A stretch of DNA of 64,000 nt from Magicicada septendecula. Its lineage: Eukaryota > Arthropoda > Insecta > Hemiptera > Cicadidae. The DNA lies in NCBI GenBank assembly GCA_034769895.1, contig CM068367.1:311683486-311747485 (forward strand). Reading direction: 5' to 3'. Positions 1 through 13,319 of the stretch are shown here, piece by piece. Position 1 is the first letter of the stretch; every line of letters starts with the position of its first letter. A program made the position numbers and the translations under genes. The notes below the pieces were generated by a model. It made no database searches. It saw only the letters and a program-made list of their open reading frames with translations, and was not told the DNA's origin.

Positions 1-207
1 ATTTCTGACCTGTCTATTAAATAGCCTTCGGCAGGTACTAATTTGTTTCAGTTTATGAAGCTGGTGTTATTGGATGTGTTTGATTTACAGTTTTAGTTTT
101 AAACCTGTATTCTATCGCCTACAAGCGTCTTCAACAGTGATCACCTTCTAATCAAACTACAGTTGAGTTGTAATCGTACAAAATACAACAATACGTAGTT
201 ACGCATT

Positions 208-209
<2 letters not shown>

Positions 210-277
<68 letters not shown>

Positions 278-350
278 TCCCACCTCTCCGACTGTCTGTC
301 TATCTATCTGTCTCTCTCTCTCTCTCCCTCTCTCTATCTCTATCACAAAT
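210..350. repeat. (TC)n microsatellite with pyrimidine-rich flank
   Basis: A perfect CT dinucleotide run covers about 210-275. It is followed by a degenerate pyrimidine-rich stretch with CTGT and CTAT units to about 345. No coding signal. Confidence 0.95.
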
Positions 351-1689
351 TGGAAAAAATGTTTTTACCAAGATATATAAAAACATGTAGTGTTTACTTA
401 TTATTCACTAAAACGTTTGCCTCTGTTTCACCAGTTCTCTGTTACACTGTTGTTACATTGTTGGCATTATCACGAACAACCTTCGTTAAGGTAGCATGAT
501 GATGATTGGGATCTACTGTAGGTGATACAAATTTTTGATCGAATCTGTCATTCTTACGAAACCGTGTAAAAAACGGATTCATATTGAATTTGTTTTAGAA
601 CTTTGAACTATCTATAGTATTTACCAGTGTATAAAAATATTTTGCCTTGATTTCGGCATCAAACAGTATCAATGCACTTTGGTAATAGATTACTCTCGAC
701 ACCTGAGATGGAGGCAACACGAATTTCCAGAAGCCCTTAGAGACCTACTCAATCTTACTTAGGGTTGCGGTGGAGAAAAAATTCAGCCTAATGTTTGTTA
801 ATTGACTGATGAGGTGTTTACTCGCAGTAATGAAGCGACATTCATTAGGAAAATAGTTTAAGAATATTTAACTAACTAATTTCACTGGAAAAGTTTGTAT
901 AAAAAAACAAACTATTTGTAGATTTAACATTTTTAGAAAAAATGTTGTACTTTACATTAATAAATATTATCAAATAAGTTTCTCTTTATATAACTAAGAG
1001 AAACTTAAAAAAAAAATTGAATAAATTAATTCCTTTTCAGAATACTAATTACAGGAAATTGGCATTATTGATTAACAGAATTCAGTCTGAAAAAAAATAC
1101 ATTTTTATCCATTGCTTTAGGTTTAGTTGTAGAAATATGGTGAAATGTTTTTACATAATTTTAAATTGTAAATTCCTAATATCCTATCATTCGTGATTTA
1201 AAATTTTTATTAAAATAACAATACTAAGAATATATAATTTAGCTAACACAAATATTTTGTAAAGACCCTTGTCTATTGCAATTAAACGTTATTAAATTTT
1301 GGTATGAAATAAAAATACACCTAAAAATGTAGCACAAAATGTTTAGTAGAACATCAGACAATATTTCCAATTTTATCGCTAAATAATGTCATATCACTGA
1401 TTTATGTTTTTAAATACTTTTTCCTTTCCAATGGATCGGATTTATGTTAAATAGTGTAAAGTGAATAATATCGTAAATGTATTAAGGTGAAAAACTATGA
1501 TTATGAATAAAGTGAAGCTGGAAGATACGATAAATATAATTTTATATCACGACTTAAGCAAGGTTTAGCAAAAAATATAGAAATACAAAAAAAAAACAAA
1601 TTCATTTTATAATAAATTACATTTAATGTTATAAAATAAAATGATGATGCGTAGTTACATTTAAACTTACATCTTTAGCTTCGTGATAT
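351..1689. other. AT-rich non-coding stretch
   Basis: I see no exon, RNA gene or recognisable mobile element here. It is AT-rich sequence with short A/T homopolymers. It lies beyond the 3'-most exon found for the minus-strand gene, so it may be intron, 3' flank or intergenic. Confidence 0.5.
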
Positions 1690-1862
1690 ATATATATATA
1701 TAATATTTAATATTTATAATGAAACTACCTCAAGATATTTTTTTTCTCCTTATTAGGAACATATTTCGAGAACCACAATGGTTTATTCATTATAAATATT
1801 AAATATATTATATACATAAAGAACATCAAGAAACGGACTGTAGCAAAAAGGGTTTGAATATA
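1690..1862. repeat. Penelope-like terminal-repeat remnant with inverted AT arms
   Basis: An AT-rich arm at about 1690-1724 is repeated inverted at about 1786-1815 (shared core TTTAATATTTATAATGAA). Between them lie CCTCAAGAT and GGAACATATTTCGAGAACC. Related sequence recurs at 41760-41880, where CCTCAAGAT and a CTACAGTC...TTTCTTGATG block flank a Penelope-like ORF fragment. The last block is inverted here relative to 41.8 kb. I read this as a diverged terminal repeat of the same family. The family link is inference from shared blocks. Confidence 0.45.
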
Positions 1863-4351
1863 TATATGTACGATCGGATAACAATATTAGCAGCAAGATC
1901 GTTACACCTGTAGAGAGTCGCATTGAAAGGGAAACAGACCAGGCACAGTCGCCATCAACGTGACACAATCACGGTTTCTGGACGTCGATGTTTAGTCGAC
2001 GTCCGTAAGTTATTCAGTCACATGTTTTTAGTTCCAGACACTATTGTAATGTTTCATTATAATGAAAATTGTTAATGATGTAAAGAGCATTTGCAGCAGA
2101 ACAGAATTACAGGTTTTCCACGTACACTGTCAAAGCGAATGATCAAAGCATTGGGAATCCACAAATCTGCACAAATTTAAAGTCAAAGTGGGATCGTATA
2201 ACATTCCATAGAGTGTTTCTTTTTGAATAACGGTGCGCCATTTTTCACAGATTAGTTTTGTATGACCACCTGGGCTCAGTGGGGCAGTTTATGCCTGCTG
2301 TTATTGCAATGGCCCATTTTAACGCCGCCCCCATTCGTTACGGTCATATATACCACCGACCTCAACGCTATCCCACCCCCGCGCCCTAAAAAATGCCGTC
2401 ACTGTGGCTTTTCTAAAATTACACCAGTTTTAATCTTCTCCCAAGCGGCGTTTTACAAATCCTGATTTATGTACCGTTCATTATCGATTCGTAGTATATT
2501 TCAGAGTTGCTGGTGGAAAACTTTTTGTTTAGGTTTTGGCTGGGTGGTGTTTTACACATTAGTTTTCATATACAGGCACACACGACTGCAAAGTGAAATA
2601 ACTATTTAGCGAGTGATTTAAAAGCCATTTTTTACTTTTTACATTTTTTATTTTTAATGTGAATATGACTGTTTTTAGTTGAAATAAGGAAAAGTTATGG
2701 TAATGATGTATGAAACTGCAATCAAGAAAACAAATACAGAGCTACAGACTTAGAGAGCGGTAAGATGAGAGGGAATATGTTTGGAGGGGGAGAAAAAGTG
2801 ACGGAGAGAGACAAAGGGAAAATCTACTAAATGAATATTGTACTGTAAAGTTTCGAAATAGTGTTGAAGAGAAATGATGAACGGTAGCTTGCTTTTCCCT
2901 GTTTCGTTATAAATTTTTAATCGAAGTCGCACTGAATACAATCCAGTGCCAATAAAGCATCGGTAAGTAGAAAGAAATAAAATAGAAAGATTGGGGCTCC
3001 ATGAAGCACCAAACGAAGTTTAAACATTACATGAACCCAGTGACACTCAAATAGTAGTTTTATTTGACTGTAGAAGACATAAAATTGGTTCCCATAAACA
3101 GACAAATGACAATGTACCATTGCTTCTCTGTAATAAAAAATTTATCATATCTGTTAAAATTTTCAAAGTCAATAGCAGGCTAATAGTTTTTGTGCGATTA
3201 TTTGTTACAGTAAAACAGTTATAGCGCGAACAAAACATCGTTATATGAAGTTTATATATAAATGTAATTATAACAGAAACTAAATTTTTAGATGTACCTG
3301 AATCAGATTTTGTTTATGAGAAAGCGCAGGAAACGTAACTAATACGACTTAATAACCTTATTTAATTTAAAATAACTTTAAAACAAATTTTCTAAACAAG
3401 TTCTTAACATTTGATTACAAAATGTTTTTAATAATTATTTATGCAACTATAATGTTACATCTGGAGATTTTTGTCATAAATCCAGTTATAAAAATCAATA
3501 ACAAATCTTCACGACTTTCAACTTAAAACCTGTACACGTTGCTGTTTAACTAACGATTTCACGATTTTTGAAATTATAAACGTTATCAAAAAATTATAAT
3601 AGAAAGGATAATAACCTTCTATCTTGGGTTTATTTCGTCGAAATGAGTATTGAAATAGTAATTGGATTTACAATTTAAAATGAAAGATAGTACAATTTTA
3701 CGACAAGCAGTAACTCGAATAATCCACGACGTCGCCGTTAAAATCGTGTTCCAAATTTTCTTCAGTACAAGTACAAGCTCGTACATTATTTCTTTACAAC
3801 TTTACAACGCAATGTAGAGGGTCTGATCAACAACCAAAGGATGTGCTTCACTAAGATTTAATTCTTCATAAACGTTACGGCTCTATCCTATTAAGGAACT
3901 AAGTCAATCTATTTAGTAACAAGTATGATTTTACCCTTTATGAGGCAAATAAATTAACATCAAACAAAATTTTCCCGTTATCTTATCTTGAGAAGGGCAG
4001 AAGAAAACATTTTGAAGCTTATAGATTTTGTTGGTGGCAGACAAACTGTGTCAGAGAAAATGATGACTGTTAGTCATTGTAACAAGTGAGCGCAATATAA
4101 AAACTTTTATTTAAGGTTTCTCGTGTCAGTCACAGTGAATGCGGGGCCTAAAATGTAGGATTACCTAAGAAAATTATTAATATTGGAACAAACAGGCATC
4201 ACACATAAGTACTTTAAAACATGTTAAAAAATTATAGCAAAATAGATGAGGAGGTAGTTAGCTTGGACAGTAGTTCGTATAATTAAGTAGTTAATTAAAT
4301 AAGAAAACACACAAATATATAGACTATCTCGATTCAGAGATATTAGAAACT
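1863..4351. other. Non-coding stretch, no gene recognised
   Basis: This is mostly AT-rich. A small perfect hairpin is at 1980-2004 (arms GGACGTCGA/TCGACGTCC, 7-nt loop). A GC-richer patch at about 2260-2420 holds a 67-codon plus-strand ORF with no domain I recognise and no convincing splice sites. I do not call it a gene. Confidence 0.45.
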
Positions 4352-4685
4352 AAAACGCTGTTATATAATAAAATGACGGTATCTATTTTGCTACTCAGCA
4401 GTGAAACTTGGGAGTTTAAAGCAGTCCGAAGACCAAGTTGAGACAGCAGACAGCAGAAGGACATAGCAGAAATAATATATTTAAGAAAAAAAAAACGGAA
4501 AGACAAACGGGATCTGTCAAGTTCGAGGACGTCGGGTCATCAGGCCGTTAATTATAAAGTAGACAACTGGAGGGGTATGGGTGTATTTAAGGATAGATCA
4601 CAGTAGATTGTCCAAAATCACGCTAGAAATGGGGAGATACAGAAAATTTAAGACGGGTGATAAAGGAATCGATGACTGCAGATGA
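4352..4685 (+). pseudogene. Degenerate LINE ORF2 C-terminal fragment
   Basis: Frame-shifted conceptual translation shows the post-polymerase C-terminal region common in insect LINE ORF2 proteins. A stretch near 4352-4420 reads KTLLYNKMTVSILLLSSETW, the equivalent of 'FYK.MA...LLYGSETW'. Near 4610-4680 the frame reads RLSKITLEMG...KGIDDCR, the equivalent of 'RLPK..LEW.P...RP...W.DD.R'. Stops and frameshifts interrupt it, so it is dead. Ends are not defined and no target-site duplication was found. It is in the same orientation as five other LINE fragments here. Confidence 0.6.
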
Positions 4686-5588
4686 TAGAAAAAATTAATA
4701 AATAAAACTAGGAAAACACAAGAGAAATTTGAGAAATGATAGAAAATAATAAGGAATGGTGGAAGCGGATAAAGGATTTGATAGAACATAAGCAAAAGAG
4801 ATAAATGAAAAGATGAATAACGTTATTACTGGTAATAATATTGTTTAATTTCATGATACTGTGAACCCTGCCGAGACAATTTGTTGGGGGCTAGCAGAAG
4901 ATACTGAATTAATTCATGCGTAGTTTAACAACTAGATAAGAACTGTGTTTATTGAAGATGTATTAAATTACGACGTATGCACTTTGTAGACGGAGTCTGT
5001 TCGCAAGTAGAGTACTGTAGTTGATTTTAATTTGTACGACGAGACAACGGTACAACGATGCGTAACTCTGAAGTTAGGGCAATTTATTTGTATCTGTTGT
5101 AGCGGTAAACAAACACAATTACTCTGGTTCATGTTGAGTTCTAGTGTGTAAACAAACCAAACCCGTAAGCTGACTAACAAATTAGATTACTTGAACTGTG
5201 TATATGTGTGTCCCGCTCGCTCTCATTTCTAAATTTTGTATGTGTTTATCCGTGTTGCAGCAAAGCTATCAGCGGTATTAATGGCTGATGCTACAGAATG
5301 GTTATATTTATGAGACTTTTGTGCCATAAACATTTATCAATGACTGTGCGCGAATGGTCGGAAAATGTAACGTTGGAACAGGTTAAACGGCTGTGCGGGA
5401 ATCGAGCTCATTGTTACTACACCTTATAAGAAATGTAATATTATGTAGGCCTGCAGTTGCACACAGTTCAAGAGACGTGGAATGTTCATTTCAGCGATCA
5501 GATTTGCTAACTTTTGTTAGTGGGTACTAGTTTTAATTAGCATACATGAACTTACCAAGAAAAAACTTTTTATAAAATTTTTTGGGCA
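4686..5588. other. Non-coding stretch
   Basis: The first ~120 bases may be the continuing 3' part of the preceding LINE remnant (A/G-rich, no open frame). The rest is unremarkable AT-rich sequence with no feature I can support. Confidence 0.4.
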
Positions 5589-5659
5589 TTGTCATCGTCA
5601 TTGTCGTCGTCGTCGTCACCATAATCATCATCAACATCATCATCATAATCACAATCATC

Positions 5660-5693
<34 letters not shown>

Positions 5694-5701
5694 TCATCAT
5701 C
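5589..5701. repeat. Compound trinucleotide microsatellite (TCA/TCG/CAC)n
   Basis: Imperfect ATC/GTC/ACC triplets run from about 5589 and end in a clean (ATC)n tract to 5701. The apparent Asp/Gly-rich minus-strand ORF here is only a product of the repeat. Confidence 0.9.
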
Positions 5702-7950
<2,249 letters not shown>

Positions 7951-9240
7951 GGCTTTCACGGCCGGCGTCAATATTGTCTGGACGGTTGTATGCCGGGCTG
8001 TTAGGCTGTGGTCTTGTGCTGTTGACCCGGCGTCAATATTGTCTGGACGGTTGTATGCCGGGCTGTTAGGCTGTGGTCTTGTGCTGTTGACCCGGCGTCA
8101 ATATTGTCTGGACGGTTGTATGCCGGGCTGTTAGGCTGTGGTCTTGTGCTGTTGACCCGGCGTCAATATTGTCTGGACGGTTGTATGCCGGGCTGTTAGG
8201 CTGTGGTCTTGTGCTGTTGACCCGGCGTCAATATTGTCTGGACGGTTGTATGCCGGGCTGTTAGGCTGTGGTCTTGTGCTGTTGACCCGGCGTCAATATT
8301 GTCTGGACGGTTGTATGCCGGGCTGTTAGGCTGTGGTCTCGTGTTGTTGACCCGGCGTCAATATTGTCTGGACGGTTGTATGCCGGGCTGTTAGGCTGTG
8401 GTCTTGTGCTGTTGACCCGGCGTCAATATTGTCTGGACGGTTGTATGCCGGGCTGTTAGGCTGTGGTCTTGTGCTGTTGACCCGGCGTCAATATTGTCTG
8501 GACGGTTGTATGCCGGGCTGTTAGGCTGTGGTCTTGTGCTGTTGACCCGGCGTCAATATTGTCTGGACGGTTGTATGCCGGGCTGTTAGGCTGTGGTCTT
8601 GTGTTGTTGACCCGGCGTCAATATTGTCTGGACGGTTGTATGCCGGGCTGTTAGGCTGTGGTCTTGTGCTGTTGACCCGGCGTCAATATTGTCTGGACGG
8701 TTGTATGCCGGGCTGTTAGGCTGTGGTCTTGTGCTGTTGACCCGGCGTCAATATTGTCTGGACGGTTGTATGCCGGGCTGTTAGGCTGTGGTCTTGTGCT
8801 CTTGACCCGGCGTCAATATTGTCTGGACGGTTGTATGCCGGGCTGTTAGGCTGTGGTCTTGTGCTGTTGACCCGGCGTCAATATTGTCTGGACGGTTGTA
8901 TGCCGGGCTGTTAGGCTGTGGTCTTGTGTTGTTGACCCGGCGTCAATATTGTCTGGACGGTTGTATGCCGGGCTGTTAGGCTGTGGTCTTGTGTTGTTGA
9001 AACCAAACGTTTCGGCATCACCAACGGAGACCATGTTCACTGGCAAATATTTGCCTAACAACCTCAGTACTGAGGCAAACCATGTACTGAACTAAAAACA
9101 TAGTTTCTCTCAATACTGAGGTTTGTAGGCGGACATCTGCCACGTGCTTTTTACCATTGAAGATGGCCTCCGTCGGTGAGACCGAAACGCTTGGTTTCAA
9201 CAAGACAAGACCACAGTCTAATACAACAGTAGACAAAAGT
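7951..9240. mobile_element. Penelope-like terminal-repeat-derived element
   Basis: The left edge reads GGCTTTCACGGCCGG, the reverse complement of the right edge of the related element at 17.55-17.77 kb (CCGGCCGTGAAAGCC). Inside are the 65-bp array, then two opposed 'GAAACG..TGG' modules near 9003-9025 (minus) and 9165-9205 (plus). A degraded inverted copy of the array unit follows on the right (AAGACCACAGTCTAATACAAC). The arrangement is broadly palindromic, as at 17.5 kb. Assignment to Penelope-like terminal repeats is inference from the hammerhead-like modules and the ORF-linked copy at 41.8-42.3 kb. Confidence 0.5.
7962..9001. repeat. 16-copy 65-bp tandem array (minisatellite)
   Basis: The unit starts CCGGCGTCAATATTGTCTGG and recurs every 65 bases exactly, at 7962, 8027, 8092 and on to 8937, giving 16 units with no indels. 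Differences are single bases: copies 6, 10, 15 and 16 have GTGTTGTTGA instead of GTGCTGTTGA, copy 6 also has TCTCGTG, and copy 13 has GTGCTCTTGAC. The near-identity implies recent amplification or homogenisation. The part GCCGGGCTGTTAGGCTGTGG matches the CCGGGCTGTTTGGCCGTGG motif at 17.55 kb. Confidence 0.97.
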
Positions 9241-10079
9241 TCAAACAATATTGAACATTTGTTGTTTCGTAAGAGTAAATTTCGAAGATCCTGGAAAGTA
9301 TAAGTATTTATTTAGTTTACGATACTGTAAATTCTATACAGCATTTCTATACTTTTGCAGATACGAATTTTGTAAAATTTTTACAAATACCTTAATAACA
9401 AATAATCAGAGCTGAACTTAATATCTTTAAGCTTGCCAATTTTTATTCAAATATATAATGCCATTAAATATTTGTTTCTTGATAAATTGTTCCTGTTCGT
9501 TACATGTAAAAACATAAATAAACTAACTTATTTCCTTCAATTATCACTATCTCGTAAAACTCAAATTAAAAAATATTTAAACAACGCACGTTTAAAATTT
9601 TCACGATAAATAAATGGTTATTGTCATCACCCATCTCATAACACCATTTATGCAGACACTGACAATTTCATGTAACCTGCTTGTTATAAACAGTATTTAG
9701 ACCTTCCTTAACTGAAAAATAACATGCACAATATTACGGGTTTTAGTCAATTGGAAAATTTCGGGACGGGGTTTGACCCCCCCCAACCCCTTTTCCTATA
9801 CATGTACAAGAAAAATTACACTATTATAAACAAAATATAATATAAATCTTTAGTAAGATGTTTAACCTGTCTGACGAATGTGGGGCCATAAACTGTGTTG
9901 CAATTTAACAGCATACGTGAAAGAAATGCAGGCAGTAGTAAATTTCTGTAATCAATTATTATCCCCAAACATTATTCAGGTAAGTTTTCCCCTGCATGTT
10001 TATTGTAGCATAGTGTGAGAGTAGTCTATTTACAAGTGATCAAAATGTAAAGTATACTGGGCTGTAGAATTGTAGTCCA
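9241..10079. other. Non-coding stretch
   Basis: AT-rich, with a short GGGGTTTGACCCCCCCCC block at about 9767-9785 that looks like a repeat fragment. No gene recognised. Confidence 0.4.
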
Positions 10080-10165
10080 ATTGCTTCCTCTTGCTTCAGA
10101 GGTTTCGGCTGCGACTGCGGCAGTCATCCTCACCGCTGATGACGACAAGGTCTCCATCTGTAACT
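10080..10165 (-). repeat. Degenerate hammerhead-like module (PLE-derived)
   Basis: Reading the minus strand, GTGAGGA is followed by U, then a GACTGC..CGCAGTCGCAGCC block able to fold, then GAAACCTC. This resembles CUGANGA-U-stem II-GAAAC-GUH as seen at 42.69 and 17.65 kb. The first core base is G instead of C, and the segment after GAAAC is CCTC rather than CGTC. I call it a relic, not an active ribozyme. Confidence 0.4.
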
Positions 10166-11113
10166 GATAGAATATTCAGAGGGAATCGTGTAAAACGATT
10201 CTAAGAGGAAGAATTGGATCACAGACCTGTAGCACGTATACTCTACAATTTCATCAACGGGACGCCGATGGAAAAAGCCTGAAAACATATATATATATAT
10301 ATTTACAATTTTGGATCAGTAAACAAAGCACACGGCAGCTGGAGATTTTCTATTAAGATTTTCCATAGCGACTATATAATATCCAATTCTCACAGCCACA
10401 CATGTTACCAGCAAGAAAAGAAATAACAGTGAACACACTCATTATTTAGTTGAAAAGACTAACGAATCTTTGAAATACTTTAAAAGTACATTGTGACTCT
10501 GTCCGTATGACGTAGTTTGTTTCCAGAACAAAAATAACAAAACAGCTGATGTCTTTGTCTGGCTTATTGAATTGCTATATTCCGCTATAGAAGGAACTGT
10601 GGATAATTCTGAAAGAAAAGATCGTGCTAATTTTTAGTGTTCTTCAATTACGCTACAATTTGTCTTATCGGACTATCTAAGTAAAAACAATAAAAACAAC
10701 TCCCAAACACGGCCTACGATGTTCAGTTCTCTAAGTGCCTGTATACCATTGTAGTATTATTATTGTATTCTCCAAGAGTAGATTATTTATACTAATTCCG
10801 CATAAGACAGCTTGCACGTCATTATTGGGTCGGTTTATTCACTGTAATTAATTTTTCTTTCTGGCGTTTATTGGATGTTGAAAATTTCTTAAAAAAAGTA
10901 TCGTAATAATTAGTTTTCTGCGGATTGGTAGTTTGTATTCTTACATTTCCTTTTACATCTTTAAGATTTAATTTAAGAACCTCCACACAACGGTCCGTTA
11001 TAATACCGTTGGTTTTCCGAGACAAATTAATTTCAATCCAAATCATTAGAATTTAATGTCATGTAATCTGATGCGAGGAAAGGAATGAAGGACAAATAAG
11101 TTAGTAGCCATAC
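10166..11113. other. Intron sequence 3' of the Gln-rich exon, no feature recognised
   Basis: This follows the donor of the minus-strand Gln-rich exon and is presumably the next intron of that gene. I found no further exon candidate with good splice sites and coding composition. Confidence 0.4.
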
Positions 11114-11371
11114 CTGAACTGTCCAAGCCTTTGACTTGGCCGTTGTCGCCGATGTGGAGGTAGATACCGTCGTTGTTTTGGCTATGCTGCTTGAACTGTT
11201 GCTAGTGGTGTTACTATTGCTATTGTTGTTGTTGTTTGCGTTGTTCTGTTGTTGTTTTTGTTGTTGTGCTGCAGCTGCTTGTTGTTGTGTCTGTTGCATT
11301 ATTTGGTGAATCAAGTCCAGCTGTTGTTTGGTTAGGCCGTCATTGTTTGTGGCTTGAGCAGTCGTTGATGT
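11114..11371 (-). CDS. Internal exon: Gln/Asn/Ser/Thr-rich segment of a zinc-finger protein gene
   Basis: The exon is 258 bp (86 codons) with no stop. The acceptor reads TTTTCTGTTTTAG before base 11371; the donor CAG|GTATGG follows base 11114. Both ends are phase 0. The product starts TSTTAQATNND, then has a short possibly helical part (LTKQQLDLIHQIMQQ), then polyQ with Ala, polyN and Ser/Thr-rich blocks, ending KAWTVQ. Such low-complexity tracts are typical of transcription-regulator linkers or activation regions in insects; no catalytic domain is seen. The phase-0 acceptor fits the phase-0 donor of the zinc-finger exon at 54458-54788 on the same strand, and both carry similar Thr/Ser-rich sequence. 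I infer they are consecutive exons. A skipped exon in between cannot be excluded. Confidence 0.75.
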
Positions 11372-12228
11372 CTAAAACAGAAAATAAAAATAATAGCGTG
11401 TGAGTGAGAACGTTGTCGGTAATCTAAACTTATTTCCACCTAATTTATTACAGTTAATTTAGTTTTTGTTGAAAAACATCCATTACAGTCTCTGTAGTGC
11501 CGCTACTGTCTCTGCCCACAGCAACGAATTGACATACATTAGCATACGTTAATATCTCATGTTATTTTAGCAGTGCAAGTAAAGCGACTACTAAACTATT
11601 ACATATTTCCATATGTTATTAGTGTCCACTAATGTGCTGTAGGCCTATATCATGGGTCAAACAATATTAATAACATAATGGACTTGAATTTTGCGTGCAC
11701 GAAGTACGTGGTAAACTCTTAACGAATTTCCGATAAAATAACAACAAATTTTGTTAGTTTGGGATTCCGTTGTGTAATGTAATTTAGATCTCTCATTAGC
11801 GATGTTTTATCCATTGTACTGAAAATATAAAAATTACCAATTGCTGACGTAATTACTATTTTATGTAATAATGTAAAACAATTTATTAAATTTTAGCACA
11901 CACGTTCATAATCGCGTTTGCATGAATTAAAAATGCAGTTAAAGCTATTATCTAATGTGGTGAGGAACTACTGCAGTGATCGTTCATATGGTTAAAGATT
12001 ATTTTTACTTAATTTATATTAATTTCTTAAATAAATTTTGCTATTTTTAAACTTACTAAATATTTACTCTAAAACTAAGTGCATATGTCAATATAACAGC
12101 CGCACAAAACTAGCAAATCTTGATTTATGGTAAAACGTAAGTTTCAGCATCCTATGTTGTTGAAATTGCAAAGTCTCTTATAACATGTTTCATTTTCTGA
12201 TCTTTATCAAGTATTAATCGTAAACATA

Positions 12229-12656
12229 TCTAGTAAGGACATACGTGTGAAGTGTTGCCCTATATGGGAGTGAATCTTGGACAATTGGAGAAAGTGACAA
12301 GAAAAGACTTTTGAAAGCATTTGAGACCTGGTGCTACAGAAGAATATTCAAGATAAGCTGGAGGGAGAAGATAACGACTGAGGAAGTCTTTAGAAGAGCT
12401 GAGGAGGAGATCTTTCTACGAAATTTAAAAGGCAGAAAAGCTAATTTTATAGGGCATATACTACGACACAATGGGTTGGTTAAGAGAATAATAGAAGGAA
12501 CAATTGAAGGGAGAATCACAGAGGACGACCCTGTTTAGACTACATGAAACAGCTTATGGTCGATATGAACTGCACATAATACTGTGAGTTGAAAAGAAAA
12601 CCAGAGGAGCGTGAAGAATGGCGAGCTGCTGCCAACCAGCCTATGGGCTGCTAACC

Positions 12657-12731
<75 letters not shown>
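12229..12731 (+). mobile_element. 5'-truncated LINE with (GA)n tail and perfect 13-bp target-site duplication
   Basis: AATCGTAAACATA occurs at 12216-12228 and again at 12732-12744, exactly flanking a LINE ORF2 C-terminal fragment. The frame reads SVALYGSESWTIGESDKK, then AFETWCYRRIFKISW, then FIGHILRHNGL, typical of insect LINE ORF2 ends. A TGA replaces a Trp near 12244 and a short lesion near 12530-12540 breaks the frame. Translation then resumes (LDYMKQLMVDMNC...EREEWRAAANQPMGC) to a stop near 12656. The insertion ends in a ~73-base GA run that lies inside the duplication. The tail is therefore part of the insertion event or grew from it. It is antisense to the host gene. Confidence 0.88.
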
Positions 12732-12734
<3 letters not shown>

Positions 12735-12744
12735 CGTAAACATA

Positions 12745-13256
12745 AGGATTTACCAAAGGAGTTTGGTAAGTACTTTTGCAGATTCAATCAGAATTACTTA
12801 ATCGTACCTAGCGGTATGGTGTGGTCAATCAATCATATAGCGGCATAATTATAGCGGCATAATGTTAATCAACTCCACATGTAAAATGCGTCACATGCGT
12901 GGATAGATGATTGCACGAGGGCTCAGGGTCCGGAGACCTCTACACGGCACACAGTCAATAGGTCCAAGAAAATAATCACATAATGTCTAAAAGTTCAAGT
13001 CTAAAGACATTTGGTCAACTACATTACGTCTACTGATGAAATGTTTATCATGAAAGTCCATCAGCACATAATGTTTACTTGTAAGTCTACGAGTTTGTGT
13101 TTGGGGTTACATATTACGTGTTACTACAATCTGTGTGCAACACACAGACACGCGCGCGCGCGCGCGCACACACACACACAAAACTTGATACAGTTTTCTT
13201 TTCCCGAGGGAAGAATTACTCCTCTGAAAGAATATTATTTTAACATGTATACATTA

Positions 13257-13319
<63 letters not shown>

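Noticed and set aside
7962..9001. Regular repeats that could be mistaken for a CRISPR array
   Set aside because: Units are head-to-tail 65-mers with no unique spacers, in a eukaryotic, mobile-element context; no cas-like genes.
8846..9061. 71-codon repetitive minus-strand ORF
   Set aside because: It is only the open frame through the antisense of the 65-bp array; units are not a multiple of three in one stable frame, and there is no start or splice signal.
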